Positions 16,145 through 24,955 of a stretch of 64,000 bases of DNA are shown here, in pieces. Under the pieces are notes generated by a model. That model made no database searches and was not told where the DNA came from. It saw nothing but the letters and a program-made list of their open reading frames with translations. How positions within the stretch are numbered: position 1 is the stretch's first letter; every line of letters begins with the position of its first letter. The position numbers and the translations under genes are program-made. Source of the stretch: Erythrobacter sp. QSSC1-22B (GTDB lineage: Bacteria; Pseudomonadota; Alphaproteobacteria; Sphingomonadales; Sphingomonadaceae); contig NZ_LZRP01000006.1 of the NCBI RefSeq assembly GCF_001678665.1, forward strand, positions 62,001 to 126,000, read 5' to 3'.

Positions 16145-18142
16145 TCACCCGCCGGCGTGGTAGAAATCGTACACCTGCCGCGCCACGGCGGCGCTGATGC
16201 CGGGGACGCGGGTGAGGTCTTCGAGCGCGGCGGCCCGCACCTTGCCCGCGGTGCCGAAATGCAGCAGCAGCGCGCGTTTGCGCGATGGGCCGATGCCGGG
16301 GATCTCGTCGAGCGGGCTGGCGGTGATGCCGCGGCTGCGCTTGGCGCGGTGGGCGCCGATGGCGTAGCGATGGACCTCGTCGCGCAGCCGCTGGAGGTGG
16401 AACAACAGCGGCGAATTGACCGGCAGCGTCTTCTCGCGGCCGTCGGGGAAATGGAACACCTCGCGCCCCTCGCGGCCATGGTCGGGGCCCTTGGCGATCG
16501 CCACCAGCGGGACATCCGCGATCCCCATCTCGGCCAGCGTGTCGCGCACCGCGCTCATCTGGCCCTTGCCGCCGTCGATCAGGACGAGGTCGGGCCAGAC
16601 CGCCTCGTGGCCCCGCGCGGGTTTGCGCGCTGGCACGACCGCACTGCCTTCGTCACCCTCTGACCCGGCCTCTTCCTCGCCCTCCGCCAGCCTGCGGAAC
16701 CGGCGCTGCATCACCTCGCGCATCATCGCATAGTCGTCGTTGCCCGCAGCGGTCCTGATGTTAAACTTGCGGTATTGCCCGGTCTCGAACCCCTCGGGTC
16801 CCGCGACCACCATCGCCCCCACGGCTTTGGTGCCCTGGATATGGCTGTTGTCATACAGCTCGATCCGCTTGGGCGGCTCCTCCAGCTCGAGGAATTCCGC
16901 CAGCGCGCGGTTGAGCGTGGCCTTGGTGCCGGTCTCGGCCAGCCGCCGGTCGAGCGCCTCGGTGGCGTTGCGGCTGGCCTGTTCCATCAGCCGCCGCCGG
17001 TCGCCGCGCTGCGGGATCGAGATCGCCACCGGATGCCCGGCCTTGGCCGCCAGCGCTTCGGCGATCAGTTCCTGCTCGGGCAGCGCGCGGTCGGTGAGGA
17101 TCATCCGCGGCGGGGGAACCTCCTCGTAGAATTGCAGCAGCACATCGGCGAGGACATCGTCCTTGTCGATCTCGCCGGTGTTCTTGGGGAAGAACGCCTT
17201 GTGCCCCCAGTTCTGCCCGCCGCGGATGAAGAAGGCCTGGACCCCGATTTGCCCACCCTTGGCCGCCAGCGCAAAGACATCCGCATCGCCGACGCCCGCG
17301 GCATTGACCGCCTGGCTGCCCTGGATGAAGGTCGCGGCGCGCAGCCGGTCGCGCAGCATCGCCGCGCTCTCGAAATCGAGCGCTTCGGCGGCCTTGGCCA
17401 TCTGCTGCTCGATCTTCCCCTGCACCGCGCTCGACTTGCCCGCGAGGAAATCCTTGGCCTCGCCCACCAGCTCGGCATAGCCGGCCTCGTCGATCCGCCC
17501 GGTGCAGGGGGCCGAGCAGCGCTTGATCTGGTAGAGCAGGCAGGGCCGGTCGCGATTGGCAAAGAAGCTGTCCGAGCAGCTGCGCAGCAAAAACAGCTTC
17601 TGCAGCGCGTTGAGCGTCTTGTTGACCGACCCTGCGCTGGCGAAGGGGCCGTAGTAATTGCCCTTGGCGCGGCGCGCGCCGCGGTGTTTCTGGATCCGGG
17701 GGAAGCCGTGGTCGGCCCGCAGCAGGATGAAGGGGAAGCTCTTGTCGTCGCGCAGCAACACGTTGAACGGCGGGCGGAAGCGCTTGATGAACTGGGCCTC
17801 GAGCAGCAGCGCCTCGGCCTCGGAATTGGTGGTGACGATCTCCATGGCGCGGGTCTGGCCGACCATCCGCTGGAGCCGGTTGGTGAGGTTCTTGACCTGC
17901 GTGTAATTGGCCACCCGCGCCTTGAGGCTGCGCGCCTTGCCGACATAGAGCACCTCGCCGCGGACATCGAGCATGCGATAAACCCCGGGCTTGGGCTTCA
18001 GCGTCTGCACCGTCTCGCGGATCGCGGCGACGCCCGCCGCCAGATCGGGCTGCGCGCCCGCGACCGTCTTCGCGGCACGGCCCTCGTGGAAGCGCTCCTG
18101 GCCTCGGGGATCGTGCGGGGTTCCGGCGGGGGTGCGAGCCAT
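16145..18142 (-). CDS. uvrC: Excinuclease ABC subunit C
   Basis: Nucleotide excision repair endonuclease that makes both cuts with UvrB. 665 residues from ATG 18142. Domain order: GIY-YIG nuclease (PGVYRMLDVRGEVLYVGKA, residues about 50-130), a Cys-containing region (PCLLYQIKRCSAPC), UVR motif for UvrB contact (KIEQQMAKAAEALDFESAA), RNase H-like nuclease (DNSHIQGTKAVGAMVV ... DLVLIDGGKGQ) and a C-terminal helix-hairpin-helix pair (LDEIPGIGPSRKRALL; LTRVPGISAAVARQV). A charged insert (GEEEAGSEGDEG) precedes the second nuclease. The frame stays open much further upstream, but that part is antisense to the permease gene. Confidence 0.95.
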   Translation of the reverse strand: MARTPAGTPHDPRGQERFHEGRAAKTVAGAQPDLAAGVAAIRETVQTLKPKPGVYRMLDVRGEVLYVGKARSLKARVANYTQVKNLTNRLQRMVGQTRAMEIVTTNSEAEALLLEAQFIKRFRPPFNVLLRDDKSFPFILLRADHGFPRIQKHRGARRAKGNYYGPFASAGSVNKTLNALQKLFLLRSCSDSFFANRDRPCLLYQIKRCSAPCTGRIDEAGYAELVGEAKDFLAGKSSAVQGKIEQQMAKAAEALDFESAAMLRDRLRAATFIQGSQAVNAAGVGDADVFALAAKGGQIGVQAFFIRGGQNWGHKAFFPKNTGEIDKDDVLADVLLQFYEEVPPPRMILTDRALPEQELIAEALAAKAGHPVAISIPQRGDRRRLMEQASRNATEALDRRLAETGTKATLNRALAEFLELEEPPKRIELYDNSHIQGTKAVGAMVVAGPEGFETGQYRKFNIRTAAGNDDYAMMREVMQRRFRRLAEGEEEAGSEGDEGSAVVPARKPARGHEAVWPDLVLIDGGKGQMSAVRDTLAEMGIADVPLVAIAKGPDHGREGREVFHFPDGREKTLPVNSPLLFHLQRLRDEVHRYAIGAHRAKRSRGITASPLDEIPGIGPSRKRALLLHFGTAGKVRAAALEDLTRVPGISAAVARQVYDFYHAGG

Positions 18143-18313
18143 GGGATGCAAGTATGCGCTGGGCGCGAAAATGTGAACCTCTGGCGCGCTGGCGCGCGCA
18201 AAAGGCCGCAAGCAAACTTCTGCTTGTTGCCAGCGTCCGGTTTCTGCTTTGATGGTGCAGCGAAGCCCACTGCATAGGCCCGCCGCTGCCCAAGGCCGCA
18301 AGGGGACGACATA

Positions 18314-19606
18314 ATGGATACCAAGACCGCGCCTCCACGCACTCCCCCACGCACCATGGGCTTGTTCGGCACCGCGCTGCTGCCCGTCAACGGGATGATC
18401 GGCGCAGGGATATTCGCGCTGCCCGCGACGCTGTTCCTCGCGGTGGGCGAATTCGCGCCGTGGATGATGCTGCTGGGCGGGCTGCTGTTCCTGCCGCTGG
18501 TGCTGGTGTTCGCTTGGCTGTCGGCAAAATTCGACCACAGTGGCGGGCCGATCCTCTATGGCGAGGCCGCATTCGGCCGCTTCGTCGGCTTCCAGGCCGG
18601 CTGGGCGCGCTATGCCAGCGCGATTGTGACGGTGGCGGCCAACACCCATGTCATGGTCTCCTATCTCGCCACGCTGTTCCCCGCGCTCGACGGCGCGCTG
18701 CTGCGCCCGCTGGTGGTCGCAGGCTTCATCGGCTTCATCACGGTGGTGAACCTGTTCAGCCTCAAGAGCTCGGTGGCGACGCTGGGCGCGCTGACCGCGG
18801 TCAAGCTGCTGCCGCTGTTCGCGCTGATCGGCGCCGGGCTGTTCGCGGGCGAGCCGAGCGCCGGGCTGGTGCTGCCCGAATTCTCCGCTGCCGAGAGCGT
18901 GGTCCTGCTGACCTATTACGCCTTCATCGGTTTCGAATATGTCGTCCTGCCCGCGGGCGAGATGAAGAACCCCAAGCGCGACGTGCCGCTGGCGCTGGTC
19001 GCGATGCTGGGCGCGGTGACGCTGCTCTACATGCTGGTGATATGGGCCTATATCGCGATCGCCCCGGTGGTGAGCGAAGGCGCGGACAATCCGCTGGCGG
19101 TCGCAGCGCTCGACGCGATGGGGCCGGTGGGCGCTATCGCCATCGTGATCGCGGCGGCGTTCAGCATCGGCGCGAACAATTTCGCCGGCGGGATCAGTCT
19201 GCCGCGGATGACCTACGGCATGGCCGAACGCGGGATGCTGCCGCGCTGGTTCATGGCGGTTTCGCCAAAACTCGGCACTCCGGTCAATTCGATCCTGTTT
19301 TACGGCGGGGCGAGCATCGCCTTCGGGCTGTGGGAGGGTTTCATGGTGCTGGCGCTGGCGGGCACGCTGACGCGGCTGCTGACCTATCTGATCGCCGCCT
19401 TCGCGCTGCCGGTGCTCGAACACCGCGAGGGGCGCATCCACCCGGTGCGCGCCTTGGTCTGCGCGCTCACCGTGATCAGCACGCTGTGGGTCGCGACCCA
19501 CGCCGAGGCGCAGAGCTGGGGCGTGTTCGGCGCGCTGGTGCTGGCGGGCACGCTGCTCTATTTCGTGGCGCGGCAGGAAGCCCCGCCCGCAACGGCGCCG
19601 AGCTGA
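18314..19606 (+). CDS. APC family amino acid permease
   Basis: 430-residue inner-membrane transporter with about 12 helices. The first helix carries the family's GxG-containing substrate site (TALLPVNGMIGAGIFALPATL), and helix 6 has YYAFIGFEYVVLPAGEMKNPKRDVP, the usual FE-x-x-x-x-x-GE-x-KNPxRxxP pattern of APC members. Amino acid or amine uptake with protons is expected, exact substrate unknown. It is divergent from uvrC across 170 bases and followed by a flavoprotein gene 17 bases later, so the two are probably one transcript. Confidence 0.9.
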   Translation: MDTKTAPPRTPPRTMGLFGTALLPVNGMIGAGIFALPATLFLAVGEFAPWMMLLGGLLFLPLVLVFAWLSAKFDHSGGPILYGEAAFGRFVGFQAGWARYASAIVTVAANTHVMVSYLATLFPALDGALLRPLVVAGFIGFITVVNLFSLKSSVATLGALTAVKLLPLFALIGAGLFAGEPSAGLVLPEFSAAESVVLLTYYAFIGFEYVVLPAGEMKNPKRDVPLALVAMLGAVTLLYMLVIWAYIAIAPVVSEGADNPLAVAALDAMGPVGAIAIVIAAAFSIGANNFAGGISLPRMTYGMAERGMLPRWFMAVSPKLGTPVNSILFYGGASIAFGLWEGFMVLALAGTLTRLLTYLIAAFALPVLEHREGRIHPVRALVCALTVISTLWVATHAEAQSWGVFGALVLAGTLLYFVARQEAPPATAPS

Positions 19607-19623
19607 GCCGAACTGGGAAAAGC

Positions 19624-20814
19624 ATGACCGACTACGACGCCATCATTCTGGGGGCCGGAGCCGCCGGGCTGATGTGCGCCGCGCGCGCCGGGCAGCGCGG
19701 GCTCAAGGTGCTGGTGCTCGAACGCGCCGAGACGCCGGGCAAGAAAATCCTGATCTCGGGCGGCGGGCGCTGCAATTTCACCAATCTGGGCGCCGGGCCG
19801 GCGAACTACATCTCGGCCAATCCGCATTTCGCCAAATCGGCGCTGGCGCGCTACACCGCGCGCGATTTCCTCGATCTGGTCGAGAGCCACGACATCGCCT
19901 GGCACGAGAAGACGCTCGGACAATTGTTCTGCGACGGTTCGGCCAAGCAGATCGTCGCGATGCTGCTCGCGGAATGCGAGCGGGCGCGCGAGAGCGGCGG
20001 CGAGGTGACGCTGCGCTGCGGCGAGGAAGTGGCCGAGGTCGCGGCGGACGGCGGCTACACCGTGCGGACCCAGGCAGGCAGCTACCACGCCGCAAATCTC
20101 GTCATCGCCACCGGCGGGCCTTCCATCCCCAAGATGGGTGCGACCGGCTTCGCCTATGAGCTCGCGCGCCAGTTCGGGCTCAAGCTGGTCGAACCGCGCC
20201 CCGCACTGGTCCCGCTGACGCTGGGGGGCGACGATGTGCTGTTCCGCGAGATCTCGGGCGTCGCCGCGCCGGTAACTGCGACTGCCGGAAAGCAGGCCTT
20301 CCACGAAGCAGCGCTGTTCACCCATCGCGGGCTTTCGGGGCCGGTGATCCTGCAGGTCTCGTCTTACTGGAAGCCCGGCGATCCGGTGACGGTGGACTTC
20401 CTCCCCGACCGCAGCGAAGGCTGGCTGCTCGCGGCCAAGCGCGCCACCCCGCGGGGCACCCTACGCGGCCTGCTGCGCGAGGCGCTGCCGCACCGGTTGG
20501 CCGATATCCTCGCCGAGCGGATCGGGATTGCCAGCGAACTCGGCAACGCCCCCGACAAGGCCCTGCGCGAGGCGGAGGCGCGGCTGGCGCGCTGGAGTTT
20601 CAACCCCAATGGCAGCGAAGGCTACGCCAAGGCCGAAGTCACCAGCGGCGGCATCGCGACCGGCGAACTGTCGTCGCAGACGATGGCGACGAAGAAACAC
20701 CCCGGCCTCTACGCCATCGGCGAGGCGGTCGATGTCACCGGCTGGCTGGGCGGCTACAATTTCCAATGGGCCTGGGCCAGCGGCGTCGCCGCAGGAGACG
20801 CGCTTGGGGAGTGA
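19624..20814 (+). CDS. HI0933-family FAD-dependent oxidoreductase
   Basis: 396-residue flavoprotein of the HI0933 (YhiN, BaiN-like) family. N-terminal dinucleotide site IILGAGAAGLMCAARAG, then the family hallmark PGKKILISGGGRCNFTN and ATGGPSIPKMGATGFAY. The C-terminus returns to the FAD site with LYAIGEAVDVTGWLGGYNFQ. Members reduce diverse substrates or act in RNA-related steps, and the substrate here is not known. The start at 19624 follows GGGAAA 5 bases upstream and lies 17 bases after the permease stop. Confidence 0.9.
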   Translation: MTDYDAIILGAGAAGLMCAARAGQRGLKVLVLERAETPGKKILISGGGRCNFTNLGAGPANYISANPHFAKSALARYTARDFLDLVESHDIAWHEKTLGQLFCDGSAKQIVAMLLAECERARESGGEVTLRCGEEVAEVAADGGYTVRTQAGSYHAANLVIATGGPSIPKMGATGFAYELARQFGLKLVEPRPALVPLTLGGDDVLFREISGVAAPVTATAGKQAFHEAALFTHRGLSGPVILQVSSYWKPGDPVTVDFLPDRSEGWLLAAKRATPRGTLRGLLREALPHRLADILAERIGIASELGNAPDKALREAEARLARWSFNPNGSEGYAKAEVTSGGIATGELSSQTMATKKHPGLYAIGEAVDVTGWLGGYNFQWAWASGVAAGDALGE

Positions 20815-20828
20815 TTGCGCTTGCGTCT

Positions 20829-20922
20829 CCTCCCGCTTGGGGGGGAGGTCCGGTGGGGGTGCCCGGCGCCCGTAGCCACACGCGCCGTACCCCCACCCCC
20901 GGCCCCTCCCCAAGGGGAGGGG
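20829..20922. repeat. Nested G/C-rich inverted repeats
   Basis: Three stems in 94 bases: CCTCCC/GGGAGG (20829-20848), GGTGGGGGT/ACCCCCACC (20852-20860 with 20889-20897) and CCCCTCCCC-AA-GGGGAGGGG (20903-20922), the last a perfect 9-bp palindrome. It follows the oxidoreductase gene closely and has the look of a dispersed palindromic element rather than a simple terminator because no T-tract follows. Confidence 0.6.
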
Positions 20923-21028
20923 AGACCGCCGGATGCGGCCAGCGCGTCGCGCCTGGATTGCCTTCGCCCGGAAGGGGGAAGCCAGACCGATGGTCGGCTC
21001 TTGGAGTTCTGCAGTTGGAGCGGGAAGG

Positions 21029-21071
21029 TCCAATATTGGGTGGTAAGCTTCCGGTCTCCTTTTGGGAGACC
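21029..21071 (+). repeat. Partial repeat end plus hairpin
   Basis: Bases 21029-21048 (TCCAATATTGGGTGGTAAGC) match the conserved end of the 60-bp element at 18 of 20 positions but lack its terminal GGAC. Immediately after, GGTCTCC (21053-21059) and GGAGACC (21065-21071) form a perfect 7-bp stem. Probably a decayed or rearranged third copy. Confidence 0.45.
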
Positions 21072-21472
21072 AGATTAGAGAGCTGCCGTTGAACCACGGA
21101 GCAAAGCTCGGCAGCAAAGCGCCCGCGACCCGGTCATTCGCCGATACCCGGAAGCAGTCATGCCTTGCCCAGAGGAGCTCTGCCTGGCGTTGGTAGCGAC
21201 CTGCTTCAAACGTTGCTCGGTCTGCTTTGAAGGGAAAGTTCGGAGGCCTGGTAGGATACGGTATTAAGGCCGTATTGCCGGATCTGAACGCGCCGAATAG
21301 CAATGCCATTTTGCAACGCTCAACGGATATTAGGCCAGCCCGCTTTCCCCCATCTCAGAAGCCAAGGGCCGGCCCTCTTCTTTTGCTAATCGCTCAATCG
21401 GACATCCGGGCTGGGCGGCTTCACGGACGCTTGGCCATCAGCTGAAGGTGTCGCAGATAATGGAGATTTCTC

Positions 21473-22132
21473 ATGCTCCCTCGCACTCTCATTCCCCTCG
21501 CTCTGTGTGTCCCTTTGGCCCTCATCTATTTGCAGGTGCAGCCGGTTTCTGCGGCGCAGCAGCGCGAAACGGAGTCCGCTAAAAAGACGCATCAACATCA
21601 GTCCGCGGCTCGCTACATCGCGGCGAAATACGGCCCGTTTCGCGTCATCTGCGGGCGGCTCGAACTGATCCGCGAGACCGATGCGATGAGCCCAAACTGG
21701 CTCAAGCAAGTGCTCGCAGACCACCCCAATCTCGACCGGCTGGACATTGTCGAAGGTCCTGGCACGGTCGACGATATTGCCAATCTCCAGCTAGGCAGGA
21801 TGATTCGCGAGGCCGGGCTAAAAACCCATGTCCCCAGCCATGGCTCGGCGAGATCGGGCGCGGTCGAGTTGTTCTTGGCCGGGAAAGAGCGCACCATGGA
21901 AAGTGGTGCGGAATTTGCGGTCCACAGCTGGCGTGACGACTATGGCCGCCAGGCAGGTGACCCTTCACTCAGTGGGTTCAGAAAAGATCTCTATCTCGAC
22001 TACTACACCGATATGGGCATGTCTCCGCGACAGGCGCATGCTTTCTACGAGATGACCAATTCGCCTCCACATCTGAGCGTTCGCTGGATGGAGGCAAATG
22101 AAATGGAGCAATGGATTAGCCAATATCCTTAA
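21473..22132 (+). CDS. Secreted ClpP/crotonase-fold protein
   Basis: 219 residues with a signal peptide (LIPLALCVPLALIYLQVQPVSAA). The middle has the pattern of COG3904-like ClpP-fold proteins: GPGTVDDIANLQLGRMIREAGL, then SHGSARSGAVELFLAGKERTMESGAEFAVHSW. The Ser-x-x-Ser-Gly-x-Val-x-x-Phe-Leu-Ala-Gly segment fits the family pattern, so a serine-type hydrolase fold is plausible. The C-terminal part (YLDYYTDMGMSPRQAHAFYEM) is also typical. Substrate unknown; periplasmic. It stands alone. Confidence 0.65.
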   Translation: MLPRTLIPLALCVPLALIYLQVQPVSAAQQRETESAKKTHQHQSAARYIAAKYGPFRVICGRLELIRETDAMSPNWLKQVLADHPNLDRLDIVEGPGTVDDIANLQLGRMIREAGLKTHVPSHGSARSGAVELFLAGKERTMESGAEFAVHSWRDDYGRQAGDPSLSGFRKDLYLDYYTDMGMSPRQAHAFYEMTNSPPHLSVRWMEANEMEQWISQYP

Positions 22133-22176
22133 ATGAGAACGCAGGCATCACCCATCGCCCAATGAGTGGCGGCCGT

Positions 22177-22204
22177 CGGAACGACCAGAACTGGGTCGTT
22201 TCCG
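22177..22204 (+). other. Stem-loop after the ClpP-fold gene
   Basis: CGGAACGACC and GGTCGTTTCCG pair with one bulge across a short loop, 45 bases after the stop codon. It could end the transcript, although no T-tract follows. Confidence 0.35.
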
Positions 22205-22300
22205 GACCGGCAACAATAAGGGTCTGCTCTCATCAAGCAAACTTGCCACTGCTCTCACAAATCGCGGTGACAATCGGACACGCCAATCCGCTCACAAGCG

Positions 22301-23035
22301 TCAGCCAGCGCCCCGCTCGGCTTCCTTCAGCCGGCGCGCCAGGAAGGCGAAGCGGGCGGCTTTGCCGACATCGTTCTGGAACGAGGAATTGACGATCCCG
22401 CCCACCAGCGAGCCGGCGATCGGCACCAGCATCCCGGCGCGGCTGCGCATCGTCGCGAAGGCGAGCGCGCGCGAGATGCGCTCGACCGCCTGGTCGACCA
22501 CCGGGGTGATGTGTTCCTGCCCGGCATGGATAAGGTCGCCATCGGCGCCGATCCCGGCCTCCAGCGCGGCGATCCGCTCGGCGCGCAAGTCGGGATCGTC
22601 GAGCGCGGCGAGCTCGAGGATCTGCAGCCGGAACAGCTTTTCCGAAGGGCCCTCGCCGGCAAAGCCATAGGCGCGGCCGGTGTCGCGGATGGTGCGCAAT
22701 GCGATCGCCATGGTGGCGGGGATATCGGCCCCCATCGACAGCGCGCCGCCGAGCCCGGCAGCCGCCCCGGTCGAGGCGCTGACCGCACGCGCGGTGCGGA
22801 CAACGCTGCTGGCGGCGTCATGCGCGGCCTGCAGGTCGGCGGTGTCGTGGGTGAAATTGACCAGCTGCTTGGCGCCGACCGCGCGGTCGAGCCCGGTCAG
22901 CACCGCTTCGACCAGCGATTTGGGTACGACGCTGGCAAGCGCCTTGCCGAAGGGGTGCGTCAGCCGCTCGATTCCCCGCCCGAGCATGGAGGGTTTGCTG
23001 GTCTTGTATTTTTGCTGGTCGCGCTGCCAATCCAT
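22301..23035 (-). CDS. EcsC family protein
   Basis: About 244 residues. Start 23035 is chosen because AAGGA lies 8 bases upstream; the frame could extend 17 codons more. The sequence fits the EcsC family: LVEAVLTGLDRAVGAKQLVN, a Gly/Ala-rich helical core (GAAAGLGGALSMGADIPATMAIALRTI) and the GAGMLVPIAGS-like end (RAGMLVPIAGSLVGGIVNSSFQ). EcsC was named from the Bacillus ecs locus; its role is unknown. Amphipathic or membrane-associated helices are likely. It is followed on the same strand from tesB by about 90 bases. Confidence 0.82.
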   Translation of the reverse strand: MDWQRDQQKYKTSKPSMLGRGIERLTHPFGKALASVVPKSLVEAVLTGLDRAVGAKQLVNFTHDTADLQAAHDAASSVVRTARAVSASTGAAAGLGGALSMGADIPATMAIALRTIRDTGRAYGFAGEGPSEKLFRLQILELAALDDPDLRAERIAALEAGIGADGDLIHAGQEHITPVVDQAVERISRALAFATMRSRAGMLVPIAGSLVGGIVNSSFQNDVGKAARFAFLARRLKEAERGAG

Positions 23036-23125
23036 GCCGATGTCCTTGTCTGTGCGGGCGGCAGGAATGCGCCCCTTAGATAGCATAGCGGCACAAGCGC
23101 CAAGCCGTTCCCGGACAATCGGCGC

Positions 23126-24061
23126 TTAGCCTCCTGTGGAGGTGGGCGACCGCTTGCGGCGGCGGACGACGCCTTCCTGCGCGACGCTGGCGACCAGCCG
23201 GCCCGCGCGGTCGAAGATCCGCCCGCGGTTGAAGCCGCGCCCGGCGCCGCTCCACGGGCTGTCGGTGGCATAGAGCAGCCATTCGTCGGCGCGCGCGGGG
23301 CGGTGGAACCAGATCGCGTGGTCGAGGCTGGCGCCGTTCAGCTCGCCGCGCGCCCAGCTCAGGCCATGGGGCAGGGCGGAGGTGCCAAGCAGCGTGTAAT
23401 CGCTGGCGTAGGCGATCACCGCGCGATGGATCGCCGGGTCATCGGCCAGCGCGGGCAGCGGCGCGACCGTACGGAACCAGCTGTGCGCCTGCGGTGCGCG
23501 CGGTTCGCTGTTCATCCAGTGGAGGCTGTCGCTGGTCCGCATCTCGATTGGCCGTGGGCGCAGCATCAGCGCGCGCTGGAGCTCGGAAACATGGTCGAGA
23601 TTGGCGACGAACTCGCGGCGCTGCTCGGTATCGGGGGTCAGTTCCTCGGGCGGAGTGACTTGCGGCATCGCGTAGTCGTCGTGGCTCAGCCCGTCCTCGG
23701 GCTGCTGGAAGCTGGCGGTGAGGTTGAGGATCGGGCGGCCCTGCTGGCGCGCCACCACGCGGCGGTTGGCGAAACTGCGACCGTCGAAATCGCGCGCGGT
23801 CTCGTAGGCGATGTCGACGCCTTCCTCGCCGCCGCGGAGGAAATAGGCGTGCAGCGAATGCGCGCCCATGCCTTCGGGTGCGGCGGCCTGCGCGGCCTGC
23901 AGCGCCTGGCCGATGACCTGCCCGCCGAACACCCGTCCGACCCCGCCGGGCTGCGGCTGGCCGAGGAAACTATCCTCGTCCTCGCGCGTCACGGTGAGCA
24001 GGCGGACAAGCCCGGCAACGAGTTGTTCGGGGGTGGAATCGTCGGGGATCGGTTCGGTCAT
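23126..24061 (-). CDS. tesB: Acyl-CoA thioesterase II
   Basis: 311 residues, a double hotdog fold thioesterase that hydrolyses acyl-CoA to free acid and CoA. N-terminal hotdog carries VFGGQVIGQALQAA and HSLHAYFLRGG; the second half has SDYTLLGTSALPHG with the catalytic Asp, and ASLDHAIWFHRPARADEWLLY with the conserved HAIWFHR stretch. Start MTEPIPDD at 24061 is preferred over an upstream in-frame start at 24097. Single gene, cytoplasmic, probably acting in fatty acid turnover. Confidence 0.93.
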   Translation of the reverse strand: MTEPIPDDSTPEQLVAGLVRLLTVTREDEDSFLGQPQPGGVGRVFGGQVIGQALQAAQAAAPEGMGAHSLHAYFLRGGEEGVDIAYETARDFDGRSFANRRVVARQQGRPILNLTASFQQPEDGLSHDDYAMPQVTPPEELTPDTEQRREFVANLDHVSELQRALMLRPRPIEMRTSDSLHWMNSEPRAPQAHSWFRTVAPLPALADDPAIHRAVIAYASDYTLLGTSALPHGLSWARGELNGASLDHAIWFHRPARADEWLLYATDSPWSGAGRGFNRGRIFDRAGRLVASVAQEGVVRRRKRSPTSTGG

Positions 24062-24115
24062 GACGGGCGCTGTGCGGATCGCCCGGCGCAGGGTCAAGAC
24101 CGCGTCAAGACAAGC

Positions 24116-24955
24116 TCAATCCACAGCGCGGAGTTTGCGCAGCATGCGGTAGGCGCTGGCCTTGGTCCAGTTCGAGCGCGGCCAGCGGGCGGGCGGGGCG
24201 GGTTGCAGCCCGGCGCGGCGCAGCAGGCTGTTGAACCCGCGGGCATCGGCCTCGGCATAGCTCCACTCGCTGCGCCAGGTCACCGACAGCGAGATCGAGA
24301 CTTCGGGCCCGTTGCGGACGAAATGCGGCGACATCACCGGGACATAGACCGCGCGCCCGGGCTCGAGCGCCACCGCGCGGCCATGCTCGGCGAATTCGTC
24401 CTTCCACGCCAGTTCGGCGCCGCCGCCGCAATGATAGGCTTCGTGCATTTCGTGCGGCGCGAAACGCGGATTGCCGGCGGGGAAGATGGTGATCGTCTTG
24501 GTCCCGCGCACCTGCATCAGGATATTGTGTTCGGGGTCGAAGTGGAACGGGGTGATCCCCCCCGCCGAGGTGATGAAGATGAAGCTCTGCAGCGTGAGCA
24601 TCGGGCCCGTGCAGGCCTCGATCTCGGGGCGCAGTTCGGCCAGCAGATCGTGGAGCAATTGCCGGTAGGCCGGATTCTGCTCGACCCGCTTGAGCATGAC
24701 CCAGCTGCGCGCGCCGGCAATGTCGCGGATCGTGTCGCCGCCCGAACGGCCGGTCTGTTCGGGCGCGCCGTCGACCCCGATCGGCAGGTCGGACTGGAGG
24801 CATTCGACCGAATTCGCGGGCAGCGAATCGGCCAGAGTCGCAAGGCTCTCCAGCTCCATCAGCGGATTGTCGCCGAGCCTGTGCTGCAGCTCGCAGATCG
24901 ATTCCGGATAGTGCGCCGCAAAGCGCGTGCGGATTTCGGGGGGAAAAACCGTCAT
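24116..24955 (-). CDS. JmjC/cupin-like Fe(II) oxygenase
   Basis: 279 residues. The centre is a cupin-8/JmjC-type core: SFIFITSAGGITPFHFDPEHN carries the HxD iron ligands, GTKTITIFPAG the usual Lys or Thr for 2-oxoglutarate, and VPVMSPHFVRNG the distal His. The last 60 residues are basic and Trp-rich (ARWPRSNWTKASAYRML). These enzymes hydroxylate proteins or small molecules; the target here is unknown. Its ATG overlaps the stop of the upstream acyltransferase gene by four bases, so the two are made together and may act on one substrate. Confidence 0.8.
   Translation of the reverse strand: MTVFPPEIRTRFAAHYPESICELQHRLGDNPLMELESLATLADSLPANSVECLQSDLPIGVDGAPEQTGRSGGDTIRDIAGARSWVMLKRVEQNPAYRQLLHDLLAELRPEIEACTGPMLTLQSFIFITSAGGITPFHFDPEHNILMQVRGTKTITIFPAGNPRFAPHEMHEAYHCGGGAELAWKDEFAEHGRAVALEPGRAVYVPVMSPHFVRNGPEVSISLSVTWRSEWSYAEADARGFNSLLRRAGLQPAPPARWPRSNWTKASAYRMLRKLRAVD

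Larger units (their letters stand above)
20815..21472. other. Intergenic region with palindromic repeats
   Basis: About 660 bases without a gene. Two structures: a nest of G/C-rich inverted repeats (20829-20922) and a 7-bp hairpin next to a partial copy of the conserved end of the 60-bp element (21029-21071). The rest (21080-21470) is lower in GC, has short inverted repeats (for example CTTCAAA/TTTGAAG near 21210-21235) and shows no protein-like frame. Confidence 0.55.

Noticed and set aside
18143-19501. N-terminal extension of the uvrC frame by 453 codons on the minus strand
   Set aside because: It is the antisense of the APC permease, with low-complexity His/Arg/Gln content; UvrC homology begins just after ATG 18142.
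18460-19623. Possible permease-flavoprotein fusion
   Set aside because: The upstream 388 codons are a wrong-frame reading of the permease; the flavoprotein has its own ribosome site and ATG at 19624.
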